A stretch of 64,000 nucleotides of DNA, from contig NZ_BAAAUV010000004.1 of NCBI RefSeq assembly GCF_039534125.1, positions 124,001 through 188,000 of the forward strand. The letters are read 5' to 3'. The position numbers were made by a program, and so were the translations under genes. The stretch comes from Actinocorallia longicatena (GTDB lineage Bacteria; Actinomycetota; Actinomycetes; Streptosporangiales; Streptosporangiaceae). A model generated the notes under the pieces. It searched no databases, had not been told where the DNA came from, and was given only the letters and a program-made list of their open reading frames with translations. Positions 31,301 through 39,786 of this stretch are shown here, piece by piece; positions within the stretch are counted from its first letter, which is position 1; each line of letters opens with the position of its first letter.

Positions 31301-33789
31301 GCTCCGGCGTCGGCCGACGCCCGCTGCTGGGCGAGGAAGATCCGGAAGACGGCGGCCTCGAGCTCGGGCGAGCGCTCCAGATCGGTGACGCCGTAGTGCC
31401 CGAGAGCCTTGGCCACCTTGGCCTGGAAGGTCTCGGGAAGGCCGGCCCGCTCGACGTCGAGGCTCTGCAGGTAGCTGTGGAAGTACTCGCGGGCGCTGTG
31501 CACGTGGCCGTCGGCGCCGTCCTCGCCCGAGGGCCGGTTGCGGCTCAGCTCGGCGAGGTCGGCGAACACGGAGACGAGTTCGAGCTCCTCGGCGACGGGG
31601 CTGTGGCCGTCCTCGGCGGCGGCCTGGCGGGCGGCGAGGTAGCCGCCGAGCAGCCGGTCCTCGTCGTGCGGGTCGACGTCGAAACCCAGCAGGAGGCTGC
31701 GCAGGTCCTCCTGACCGCGGGTGAGGTTCTCGCGGGCGGGGATCCCGGCGGGCGGGACGGGCAGGTCCAGCTCGACCGAGCCGGCGACGTCGGCGGTCTC
31801 CTCCTCATCGCCGTCGGCCAGCGGCTCCAGCCGCATCAGCGGGGCGCCGGTCTCGACCTGGCTGCCCACGGAGACGACGCATTCCTTCAGGCGCGCCCGG
31901 AACGGCGCCCGGAGCACCGTCTCCATCTTCATGCTCTCCAGGACCAGCACCGGGGCGCCGGCCTCGACCTCGGCCCCGACCTCCAGGGGGGTCGCGACGA
32001 CCAGGGCGGGCGCGGGGGAGCGCAGGACGCCGCCCTCGTCGCGGCTGACCCGGTGGGTGACGCCGTCGACCTCGACCAGGTGGATCGGCCCGTGCGTCGC
32101 GGTCAGCAGCCGGTTCCTGACGCCGTTGACGGTGATCTGCCCGGTGTGGCGGTCGAACCGGTCGAGCTCGACCTCGGCGGTGTGGACCTGGCCGCCGGCC
32201 TCGATGCCGACCCGGAAGCGCTGGGCCCCGACCCGGGCGACCCGCACACGGTAGGCGGCGCCGCGCAGCTTCAGGTCGAGGGGACGCCCGCTCTGGTGCT
32301 GGGCCTGGGGGCGCCCGCCGAACGCGGTGGTGAGCAGGCGGTGCCGCTCGACGGCCTCTTCCTCCTCGTAGTTCTCGATCGCGGCGGCGGCCAGCGCGAC
32401 GGCCGAGTGCCGGTGGGTGACGAGCCGGCCCTCGCCGCGGACGCGGTCGATCCAGCCGGTGTCGGCGCTGCCGTCGATCACTTCGGGCTGGTCGAGGAGG
32501 TCGAGGACGAAGCTCTTGTTCGTCGCGCCCCCCTCGATGATCACCGTGGTCTGGGTCATCGCCCGGCGGAGCTTGCCGAGCGCCTCCTCGCGGGTGTGCC
32601 CGTAGGCGATGATCTTGGCGATCATCGAGTCGAAGTCGGCGGGGATGACGTCGCCCTCGCTGACGCCGGTGTCCACGCGGACGCCGGGCCCCGCGGGCAG
32701 GTCGAGCCGGACGATGCGGCCGGGGGAGGGGGCGAAGTCGCGGTCGGGGTCCTCGGCGTTGAGCCGGGCCTCGACGGCGTGCCCGCGCTCGAGGGGCCGT
32801 TCGCCCTCGAGGCGGCCGCCGGAGGCCACGTGGAGCTGCGCCTTGACCAGGTCGAACCCGGTGGTGGACTCGGTGATCGGGTGCTCGACCTGGAGGCGCG
32901 TGTTGACCTCGAGGAAGGCGAAGATCTGGTCGCCGGGGTGGAAGAGGAACTCGACGGTCGCCGCGCCGCGGTAGCCGACCGCGATCGCGAGCCGCTCGGC
33001 CGAGGTCTTGAGCTCGTCGACCTGAGCCGGGCTGAGCACCGGGGAGGCGGACTCCTCGATGACCTTCTGGTTGCGCCGCTGCACCGAGCAGTCGCGGACG
33101 CCCAGCGCCCAGGCGGTCCCCTCGCCGTCGGCGATCACCTGGACCTCGACGTGCCGGGCGCCGGTGACCAGGCGCTCCAGGAACACGACGCCGCTGCCGA
33201 AGGCCCGCGCGGCCTCCTGGCTGGTGCGCTCGTAGGCGTCGGCCAGCTCGGCGTCGCTGGTGATCACCCGGATGCCGCGTCCGCCGCCGCCCGCGGTGGC
33301 CTTCAGCATCAGCGGGTAGCCGATGCCCTCGGCCGCCTCCAGCGCCGCCTCGAGGGATTCGACCGCGCCGCGGCTCCACGGGGCGACCGGCACCCCGACC
33401 TCCTCGGCGATCAGCTTGGCGCCGATCTTGTCGCCGAGCTTGCGCATGGCGTCGGGGCTGGGGCCGACGAAGGTGACGCCGATCCGCTCGCACAGCTCCG
33501 CGAAGGCGGGATCCTCGGCGACGAAGCCCCAGCCGACCCAGGCGGCGTCGGCGCCGGACTCCACCAGCGCGTGCTCCAGGACCTTCAGGTCGAGGTAGGG
33601 GCGGGCCGAGGCGGGGCCGAGGTCATAGGCGAGGTCGGCCTCGCGCACGAACATGGCGGCGCGGTCGACGTCGGTATGCAGGGCGACGGTCTCGATCCGC
33701 TGCCCGGTCTCCGCAGCGATCTCCCGTACGGCGTGGATGAGCCGCATGGCGGCCTCACCACGATTGACGATGGCGACGCGACTGAACAC
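28330..33789 (-). CDS. Single-chain biotin-dependent acyl-CoA carboxylase (BC-BCCP-CT fusion)
   Basis: 1,819 residues. N-terminal biotin carboxylase (RVAIVNRGEAAMRLI at the start; ATP-grasp KATAGGGGRGIRV near residue 180), biotinyl-Lys site LESMKMETVL near residue 620, a helical central region of about 600 residues, and a carboxyltransferase at the C-terminus (GSVSAEDNFGIGGYDRVMG near 1,450; LANLSGFDGSPESMRKL near 1,645). This order is that of eukaryotic acetyl-CoA carboxylase rather than of the usual separate actinobacterial alpha and beta subunits. It should carboxylate acetyl-, propionyl- or longer acyl-CoA. GTG 33789 is chosen since homology begins there and GAGGGG lies nine bases upstream; the frame is open to 33879. 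Confidence 0.9.
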   Translation of the reverse strand: MFSRVAIVNRGEAAMRLIHAVREIAAETGQRIETVALHTDVDRAAMFVREADLAYDLGPASARPYLDLKVLEHALVESGADAAWVGWGFVAEDPAFAELCERIGVTFVGPSPDAMRKLGDKIGAKLIAEEVGVPVAPWSRGAVESLEAALEAAEGIGYPLMLKATAGGGGRGIRVITSDAELADAYERTSQEAARAFGSGVVFLERLVTGARHVEVQVIADGEGTAWALGVRDCSVQRRNQKVIEESASPVLSPAQVDELKTSAERLAIAVGYRGAATVEFLFHPGDQIFAFLEVNTRLQVEHPITESTTGFDLVKAQLHVASGGRLEGERPLERGHAVEARLNAEDPDRDFAPSPGRIVRLDLPAGPGVRVDTGVSEGDVIPADFDSMIAKIIAYGHTREEALGKLRRAMTQTTVIIEGGATNKSFVLDLLDQPEVIDGSADTGWIDRVRGEGRLVTHRHSAVALAAAAIENYEEEEAVERHRLLTTAFGGRPQAQHQSGRPLDLKLRGAAYRVRVARVGAQRFRVGIEAGGQVHTAEVELDRFDRHTGQITVNGVRNRLLTATHGPIHLVEVDGVTHRVSRDEGGVLRSPAPALVVATPLEVGAEVEAGAPVLVLESMKMETVLRAPFRARLKECVVSVGSQVETGAPLMRLEPLADGDEEETADVAGSVELDLPVPPAGIPARENLTRGQEDLRSLLLGFDVDPHDEDRLLGGYLAARQAAAEDGHSPVAEELELVSVFADLAELSRNRPSGEDGADGHVHSAREYFHSYLQSLDVERAGLPETFQAKVAKALGHYGVTDLERSPELEAAVFRIFLAQQRASADAGAVAALLRAWLREPVLDETLHESAGLTLERLVAATQVRFPVVADLARGLIFTWLGQPLLRRNRARVYADVRAHLRHLDAHPDAADRAERVAAMVASTEPLVRLLGQRLGRDGVDNATMLEVLTRRYYGNKGITGVRTAEVAGCTFVIAERAGSSMISSAVSFEALGDALTGLAELTAGKDAVDADIYLAWENQPQDFDAMAAALSEVIGARPLPGGVRRLTTTVAGRGGARMHHHFTFRPSDAGMAEHRLIRGLHPYIAQRMQMERLSEFDLTRLPSSDEEVYLFRCVARSNAADDRLVAFAQVRDLTQLREHDGRLVALPTAEDTIAACLDSIRRALSQRPSKKRLTTNRIVIYVWPPSDLTREELEMIAGRIVPATAGAGLEEILLIARQRDPETGALEKIAVRISFDATGSTTLTIGEPSDEPIEPVDAYRQKVLNASSRNTVYPYELTSLLGAFTEYDLDDGHALVPVDRPKGGNTAALVAGVVTTPTALHPEGMARVVLLGDPTKSLGALSEPECRRVIAALDLAERLHLPLEWYALSSGARISMQSGTENMDWVAAALKRIVEFTQDGGEINIVVAGINVGAQPYWNAEATMLMHTKGILVMTPDSAMVLTGKQSLDFSGSVSAEDNFGIGGYDRVMGPNGQAQYWAPNLGAAVGVLMAHYEHTYVAPGEESPRRTTTTDPVDRDVSDFPHTIADSDFTTVGQIFSAESNPDRKKPFDIRTVMRALSDQDHPTLERWAGMADAQTSVVQDVHLGGMPVCLVGIESRSVQRRGFPPTDGPDTYTSGTLFPQSSKKVARAINAASGNRPLVVLANLSGFDGSPESMRKLQLEYGAEIGRAIVNFRGPIVFCVISRYHGGAFVVFSKALNPNMTVLALDGSFASVLGGAPAAAVVFTGDVNARTASDPRVRELEARVAEAAGAERATLTAELDELRSTVRVEKLGEVAAEFDRIHNIRRAVEVGSVDAVIRAAELRPSIIKAIGAGEA

Positions 33790-34043
33790 CTGACCGGGCC
33801 CCTCTGTAGACGACGAGAACACGCCGGACGCCGATGTCCGACAGTGATCACTCTTCCGTCTGCGAGCGCTCCGCGCCATGTCGCCAATGACGCACGCCGC
33901 ACCCTCTCAGTTGTGGGAACCACACAACAGATCATCTTCCCGGGCCCGGCATCCACGACCGACGAGGCACGGGGAGCCCTGTCCCGGCAGTGGGGTTCGC
34001 CATGGCGGCCGGACTCGCGAGATCGCCCCGAAATGAATAAAGC

Positions 34044-34080
34044 GGCGCTGGGAGGATACGGGGGCAACCCTCCCAGCGCC
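34044..34080 (-). terminator. Rho-independent-like terminator of the DUF3099 gene
   Basis: A 12-bp perfect stem GGCGCTGGGAGG (34044-34055) / CCTCCCAGCGCC (34069-34080) with a 13-base loop. On the minus strand it is followed by GCTTTATTCATTT, a T-rich tail. Confidence 0.65.
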
Positions 34081-34086
34081 GCACAT

Positions 34087-34115
34087 CGGTGTTCCGACGG
34101 GGGCCCGGAACACCG
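34087..34115 (-). terminator. Second hairpin downstream of the DUF3099 gene
   Basis: A 10-bp perfect stem CGGTGTTCCG (34087-34096) / CGGAACACCG (34106-34115), loop of nine bases. It precedes the T-tailed hairpin on the minus strand, so the two form a tandem terminator. Confidence 0.4.
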
Positions 34116-34194
34116 GCACGGGCGCCCCGACGGGGGACCGGAGCGCCAGGTACAAATCGTACACCGAAACCCCCCGGGGTTAGTCAAGAGATAG

Positions 34195-34566
34195 TCACGC
34201 CCCACTTTGCGGATCTGGCGCGGGGAGCTGCTTCTGGGCGGGGGTCCGGGGAGTGCCGGGAGCCGTGGGGACGGTGGGGTTGGTGAGGTGGTGATGGCTG
34301 GGCAGCTTCGTCGGCCGGCGCCCGCCGTTCGCGAAGATCACGCTGACGTAGGGGAGGAAGATCGCCCCGATGATCAGCAGGGCCATGACCGCGGTGGGCA
34401 CATGGCCGTAGGTGACGACCGCGAGGAAGAAGCAGATCGTCCGGATCCCCATGGAGATCAGGTAGCGGCGCTGGCGGGCGTTCACGTCCTCGGACAGCGG
34501 AACGGCGGCGTCGGTGATGTTGTAGACGGTGGCCTTGCGGCGCGGTAGTGCCCTCACGCACTCCAC
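34195..34566 (-). CDS. DUF3099 family membrane protein
   Basis: 123 residues. Basic N-terminus, the DUF3099 stretch TDAAVPLSEDVNARQRRYLISMGIRTICFFLAVV, two TM helices (RTICFFLAVVTYGHVPTAV and MALLIIGAIFLPYVSVIFA) and a Pro/Thr-rich cytoplasmic-type tail. Widespread in actinobacteria, function unknown. GTG 34566 has GGGAGG about ten bases upstream; the upstream open frame to 35172 is antisense to dodecin and is rejected. Confidence 0.85.
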   Translation of the reverse strand: MECVRALPRRKATVYNITDAAVPLSEDVNARQRRYLISMGIRTICFFLAVVTYGHVPTAVMALLIIGAIFLPYVSVIFANGGRRPTKLPSHHHLTNPTVPTAPGTPRTPAQKQLPAPDPQSGA

Positions 34567-34683
34567 GGTATGCCCGCCTCCCGCGGAAGGCGATCCGCGG
34601 TGCCCCCGGGCGCCACGGAGCCCGGATGGCCCGGTGATCGGCGGGGTAGGGGGAGGGGAAGTGCTCGATGAGGAGGAAGTCTT

Positions 34684-34905
34684 ATGAGTGACCGCGTCTA
34701 TCGGGTGACAGAGATCGTCGGGACGTCGCCGGACGGCATCGAGGCGGCGATCCGCAACGGGGTCAAGCGGGCCTCGGCCACGCTCAGGAACCTCGACTGG
34801 TTCGAGGCCACCGAGCTCAGGGGGCAGATCACGGACGGGGAGGTCGCCCACTTCCAGGTGACCCTGAAAGTGGGCTTCCGCCTCGAGGATCCGGGTGAGG
34901 CCTAG
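34684..34905 (+). CDS. Dodecin (flavin-binding dodecamer)
   Basis: 73 residues with the full dodecin pattern: VYRVTEIVGTSPDGIEAAIRNGVKRASATLRNLDWFEATELRG, with the flavin-stacking Trp at residue 39, then a beta-strand pair (VAHFQVTLKVGFRLED). Dodecins store or buffer flavins. GAGGAGGA lies before ATG 34684. Its TAG stop shares the palindrome CTAG with the stop of the convergent PmbA gene. Confidence 0.95.
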   Translation: MSDRVYRVTEIVGTSPDGIEAAIRNGVKRASATLRNLDWFEATELRGQITDGEVAHFQVTLKVGFRLEDPGEA

Positions 34906-36250
34906 GACGCCTGGCTGACCGTCGACATGTTGAAGTCGGTGATCCGCACCGGCGGCATGGCCGTCCGGGTGAAGTAGTCCGACCACTCCCGGGGAAGCGT
35001 TCGAGTGGTTTGTCCTGTTTCGGCCATCCGGGACAGGAGCCCGACCGGGCTCTCGTTGAACCGGAAGTTGTTGACCTCGCCGACGACCTCGCCGCCCTCG
35101 ACGAGGTACACGCCGTCGCGCGTGAGCCCGGTCAGCAGCAGGTTCTGCGGGTCCACCTCGCGGATGTACCACAGGCAGGTCAGCAGCAGGCCGCGCCCGG
35201 TGTTCGCGACCATCTCATCCAGGGTGGCGCCGCCGGGCGCGCCCTCCATCAGCAGGTTGTCCACGCCCGGGGTCACCGGCTGCCCGGTCAGGGCGGCCGA
35301 GAACCGGGTCTGCATGAGGGCGGCCATCTTCCCGCCGGAGATCCAGTCGGTGGCGGGCAGCGGAAGGCCGTTGTCGAAGACCGAGGAGTCGCGGCCCGAG
35401 GCGTGCGCGATCGCGAAGGGGGCGCACTCCAGGCCCGGCGCCGCGGGGTCGCTGTAGAGCCGCAGGGGCAGCGGGGACAGTTCCGTGCCCACCGGGTGCG
35501 ACCCGAAGACCGTGCGGCCCTCGTGGGCGTCCCTGGCGCCCGCGGTCCAGTACAGGTAGATCATCAGGTCGGCGACGGCCGACGGCGGCATCAGCGTCTC
35601 GTAACGGCCCGCGGGAAGGTCGATCCGGCGCTTACCCCAGGACAGGCGGCGGGCGAGCTCGGCGGCCATCTCCGGGACGTCCACGTCGGTGAAGTCGCCG
35701 GTCCCGGTGCCGACCCAGGCCGAGCTGGAGTCGTTCTTGGCGTTGATCTCGACCTTGCCGGTCGGCTGGTCGTGCCGGAGCCTGAGGCCGCTCGAGCTGC
35801 CCAGGAAGCTGGAGGTCAGCTCGTGGTGGGCGAACCCGTACAGCCGCCGCCCGGACGCCGCCGCCTCCTCGAACTGCGCCCCGAGCTCGGGGGCGAAGGA
35901 GGAGAACACGGAGATGTCGGTGACGGCGGGAGCGGACTCCCAGTCGGCCGCGGCGGGACCGCCCTGGATCAGCGGGGCGGCGTCCTCGGCGGGCTCCCCG
36001 GCCCTGGCGATCTCCTCGGCGGCCCTGACCAGGTCCTCGACCCCGTCGGCCGAGACCCCGGCCCGGGACACGACACCGACGGCCCCGTCCTGGACGGCGA
36101 TCACCGTGAGCTGCCGGGAGCGGGTGACGCCGTTGGTGGTGAGGGTGTTGCCCGCCCACCGCAGGTTGGCCCCGCTGGACTCGTCGGCGATGACGATGCA
36201 GTCGCTGGTGGTGGAGAGCCCGAGGGCCCGCTCCACGGCTTCCTGAGGCC

Positions 36251-36254
<4 letters not shown>
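34902..36254 (-). CDS. pmbA: TldE/PmbA-family metalloprotease partner
   Basis: 450 residues of the PmbA/TldE family, which pairs with TldD to form a heterodimeric metalloprotease that trims peptides (microcin B17 maturation, CcdA degradation in E. coli). Seen here: family stretches SGANLRWAGNTLTTNG, a central GLRLRHDQPTGKVEINAKN and the end IRITDFNM-like VRITDFNMSTVSQ. The HExxxH motif of TldD is absent, as expected for the non-catalytic subunit. GTG 36254 overlaps the tldD stop (GTGA). Confidence 0.88.
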
Positions 36255-37744
<1,490 letters not shown>

Positions 37745-37855
37745 TCGGTCGAGCCTGCCTCATCCACCTGGGACGCAGCAAGGGACAGGCCGCATCGCGC
37801 GCCGAGGTGGTACGACGGCGATGAGCCGGGTAGGAAACGCGCGGGAGGTGGGGGC

Positions 37856-38266
37856 ATGAATTCCAGGGTGAGGCGCACGGAGGCGCTCCGGCTCGAGACC
37901 GACCCGTCGGGAGGGTTCCTGGTGCTCGGGGTGACGGGCGACATGGACCATGTCGGCTCGGCGGCGCTGGCCGAGCGGTCGCTGTCCGAACTGGAACGGC
38001 ACGGGCAGGGCCCCTGGCGGGTGGTCCTCGATCTCGGCCGGGTCGAGTTCCTGGACTCCTCGGGGCTCGGCGCCATCGCGGGGCTCTGGAAGCGGGTGGT
38101 GCGGGGCGGCGGCCATCTGGTCGTGGCCAGGCCGCCGCGGTTGGCGGAGATCATGCTGCGCCGTACGGGACTCGACCGCTACATCCCGGTCGGGATCTCG
38201 ATGGACGCGGCGCGCAGGCTCCTCGCCGAGGGCGTCAGGCCCGAGATCCGCGCGGCCGCGGGCTGA
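37856..38266 (+). CDS. STAS-domain anti-anti-sigma factor-like protein
   Basis: 136 residues. A STAS domain follows a 15-residue lead: VVLDLGRVEFLDSSGLGAIAGL contains the DSSG site whose Ser is normally phosphorylated by an anti-sigma kinase. ATG 37856 has GGGAGGTGGGG upstream. It faces the B12/PP2C/STAS operon, which has its own STAS protein, so the two may compete for the same anti-sigma partners (inference). Confidence 0.85.
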   Translation: MNSRVRRTEALRLETDPSGGFLVLGVTGDMDHVGSAALAERSLSELERHGQGPWRVVLDLGRVEFLDSSGLGAIAGLWKRVVRGGGHLVVARPPRLAEIMLRRTGLDRYIPVGISMDAARRLLAEGVRPEIRAAAG

Positions 38267-38293
38267 GCGCGGCCGGACGGCCCGCCGGCCCGG

Positions 38294-38683
38294 TCAGGGC
38301 GAGTGCTCGTCCTCGCGGACCGCGCCGTCCGCGCCGTCCGCGGTGGCCGGGTCGCCGGTGAGGTGCTCCAGGACTCCGGTCATGTCCAGCATCCGGTCGA
38401 GCGCCGCAGGACGGTGGTCGAGCCGCAGCGCCGTACCGGCCAGCGCGGTCCTGCGGCGGATCAGCAGCAGGACCGAGAGCCCCATCGAGTCGCAGACACC
38501 GAGCCGGGAGCAGTCGAGCCGCAGCTCCACCAGGTCCGGACGCGCGGCGAGGCGCTCGGTGGCGGCTTCCAGGAGCTCGCCCGCCGTGGCGTAGTCGAGG
38601 TCGCCCTCCAGCTCGGCGGTCAGGGTCCCGGGATCGCGGGACCGCCAGGTGAGCAGGAGCGGGCTCGGGGTGAAGGACGTCAT
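38294..38683 (-). CDS. STAS-domain protein of the B12/PP2C operon
   Basis: 129 residues: STAS fold with LRLDCSRLGVCDSMGLSVLLLI, giving CDSMGL in place of the classical DSSG, so the Ser of the switch is kept. An acidic Asp/Ala-rich tail follows. ATG 38683 overlaps the stop of the cobalamin-binding gene (ATGA). Its phosphorylation state is probably set by the PP2C phosphatase encoded two genes upstream. Confidence 0.85.
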   Translation of the reverse strand: MTSFTPSPLLLTWRSRDPGTLTAELEGDLDYATAGELLEAATERLAARPDLVELRLDCSRLGVCDSMGLSVLLLIRRRTALAGTALRLDHRPAALDRMLDMTGVLEHLTGDPATADGADGAVREDEHSP

Positions 38684-39786
38684 GCGGGCTCCTCCAGGCC
38701 GGAAACACGGAGGCCGGCCGGGTCTCCGCCGCGGATCCCGGTGAGGATCCCGTCGCGGGCGGCGGACAGCAGGCCGCAGGCGCGGGGGAAGTCGGCGAGC
38801 CGCTCCCCCAGCAGTTCGAGGGCGGGCAGCAGCACCCGCGCGGGCACCCCGCGGACCTCGAGGATCCCCGCGGTCCAGGCGATGAAGTCGCGGAACAACG
38901 GGGTGTCGTCGACGTAGAGCGCGGTCGCGAGGTACTCCACGATGTGGGCGACGTCCTCGGCGGTGTGCGGCGAGGCGAAGCTCGGCTGTCCGGGGAAACG
39001 CTCGATGAGCCCCGCCACGGTCTCCCTGACGAGCCGCGGCGCCGACCGGGCGACCATCGTGTACTCCTGGTCGGCGAGATGCGGCAGGTCGTCGGCGATC
39101 TGGTGGTCGAGGGACGGCCCGGGCAGCCCGGCCGCGAGCAGGGCGGCGGCGTCGCGGGCGTCACGCGCCCAGCCGTCGGCGCGCAGCAGCCGCGCGAAGC
39201 GCCCGTCGGCGCCGAACGCGGCCCCGCCGACGAGCACGGGGGTGCCGGTCGCCTGGCAGGCGGAGATCGTGGCGTGCGCGGTCGGCAGCCGGGTGGGCAG
39301 CGAGGCGGAGACGGCGACGACGTCGGGTCCCGTCCGGTGCAGATGAGAGATCAGATGCGGCCCCGGCACCTGGGCGCCGAGGTAGTCGACCTGCCACCCG
39401 CGCAGGCGCAGGACCTCGGTGAGCAGCCGCGCGGGCAGCGCGTGCCACTCCCCGTCGACGCAGGCGACGGCCACCCGGCCGAGATGACCGGTGGAACGCG
39501 AGCGCAGCCCGGGGTGGTGGGCGAGCGCGCCGATGACCCGGTCGTTGATGGCGGTGGCCGTGTGCTCCTGGGCGACGGTGAGGCGGTTGGCCGCCCATTC
39601 GGCGCCGACGCGCGCCTGGACGGCGCCGATGACGTCGAGGATCAGGTCCTCGGCGTCGAGGCCGGACTCGAGGGCGGACAGGGCCATGTCGACGGCGTCG
39701 AACTCCGACCCCTCGCGCACCACCCGCCACAGCGCGTCGGCCCAGGGATCGGCGAGGCCCTTCAGGCCCGGGGAGGGAGCGCTCAT
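38680..39786 (-). CDS. Cobalamin-binding signal protein with CarH-like Wx9EH motif
   Basis: 368 residues. A four-helix bundle (about 20-95) contains Trp64 followed nine residues later by Glu74-His75 (WAANRLTVAQEH), the Wx9EH signature of B12 photoreceptors of the CarH/LitR type. A Rossmann-like B12 domain (about 103-215) has Glu113-x-His115 (DGEWHALP) as the probable lower cobalt ligand, with Pro118 where CarH has Gly. The residue after Trp64 is Ala, whereas CarH has the second axial His there. Residues 230-345 are helical and resemble RsbR-type globin sensors, weakly. No DNA-binding domain. ATGA overlaps with both neighbours tie it to the phosphatase and STAS protein. Confidence 0.85.
   Translation of the reverse strand: MSAPSPGLKGLADPWADALWRVVREGSEFDAVDMALSALESGLDAEDLILDVIGAVQARVGAEWAANRLTVAQEHTATAINDRVIGALAHHPGLRSRSTGHLGRVAVACVDGEWHALPARLLTEVLRLRGWQVDYLGAQVPGPHLISHLHRTGPDVVAVSASLPTRLPTAHATISACQATGTPVLVGGAAFGADGRFARLLRADGWARDARDAAALLAAGLPGPSLDHQIADDLPHLADQEYTMVARSAPRLVRETVAGLIERFPGQPSFASPHTAEDVAHIVEYLATALYVDDTPLFRDFIAWTAGILEVRGVPARVLLPALELLGERLADFPRACGLLSAARDGILTGIRGGDPAGLRVSGLEEPA

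Larger units (their letters stand above)
33790..34194. other. Intergenic region with tandem hairpins (405 bases)
   Basis: Lies between the DUF3099 gene and the carboxylase gene, both on the minus strand. It holds two hairpins (34044-34080 and 34087-34115) near the DUF3099 end and should hold the carboxylase promoter nearer 33790-34040. No supported gene. The 16-base stretch starting CCGACGGGGG at 34094 recurs with one change about 32 bases further on. Confidence 0.55.

Noticed and set aside
28432..34194. A 1,920-codon open frame on the plus strand
   Set aside because: It is an exact antisense shadow of the carboxylase. High-GC third codon positions leave the opposite frame open; the translation is Gly/Arg/Val-rich with no domain.
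34566..35172. Long N-terminal extension of the DUF3099 protein
   Set aside because: The extra codons are antisense to dodecin, and DUF3099 homology starts at 34566 where a GGGAGG site precedes a GTG.
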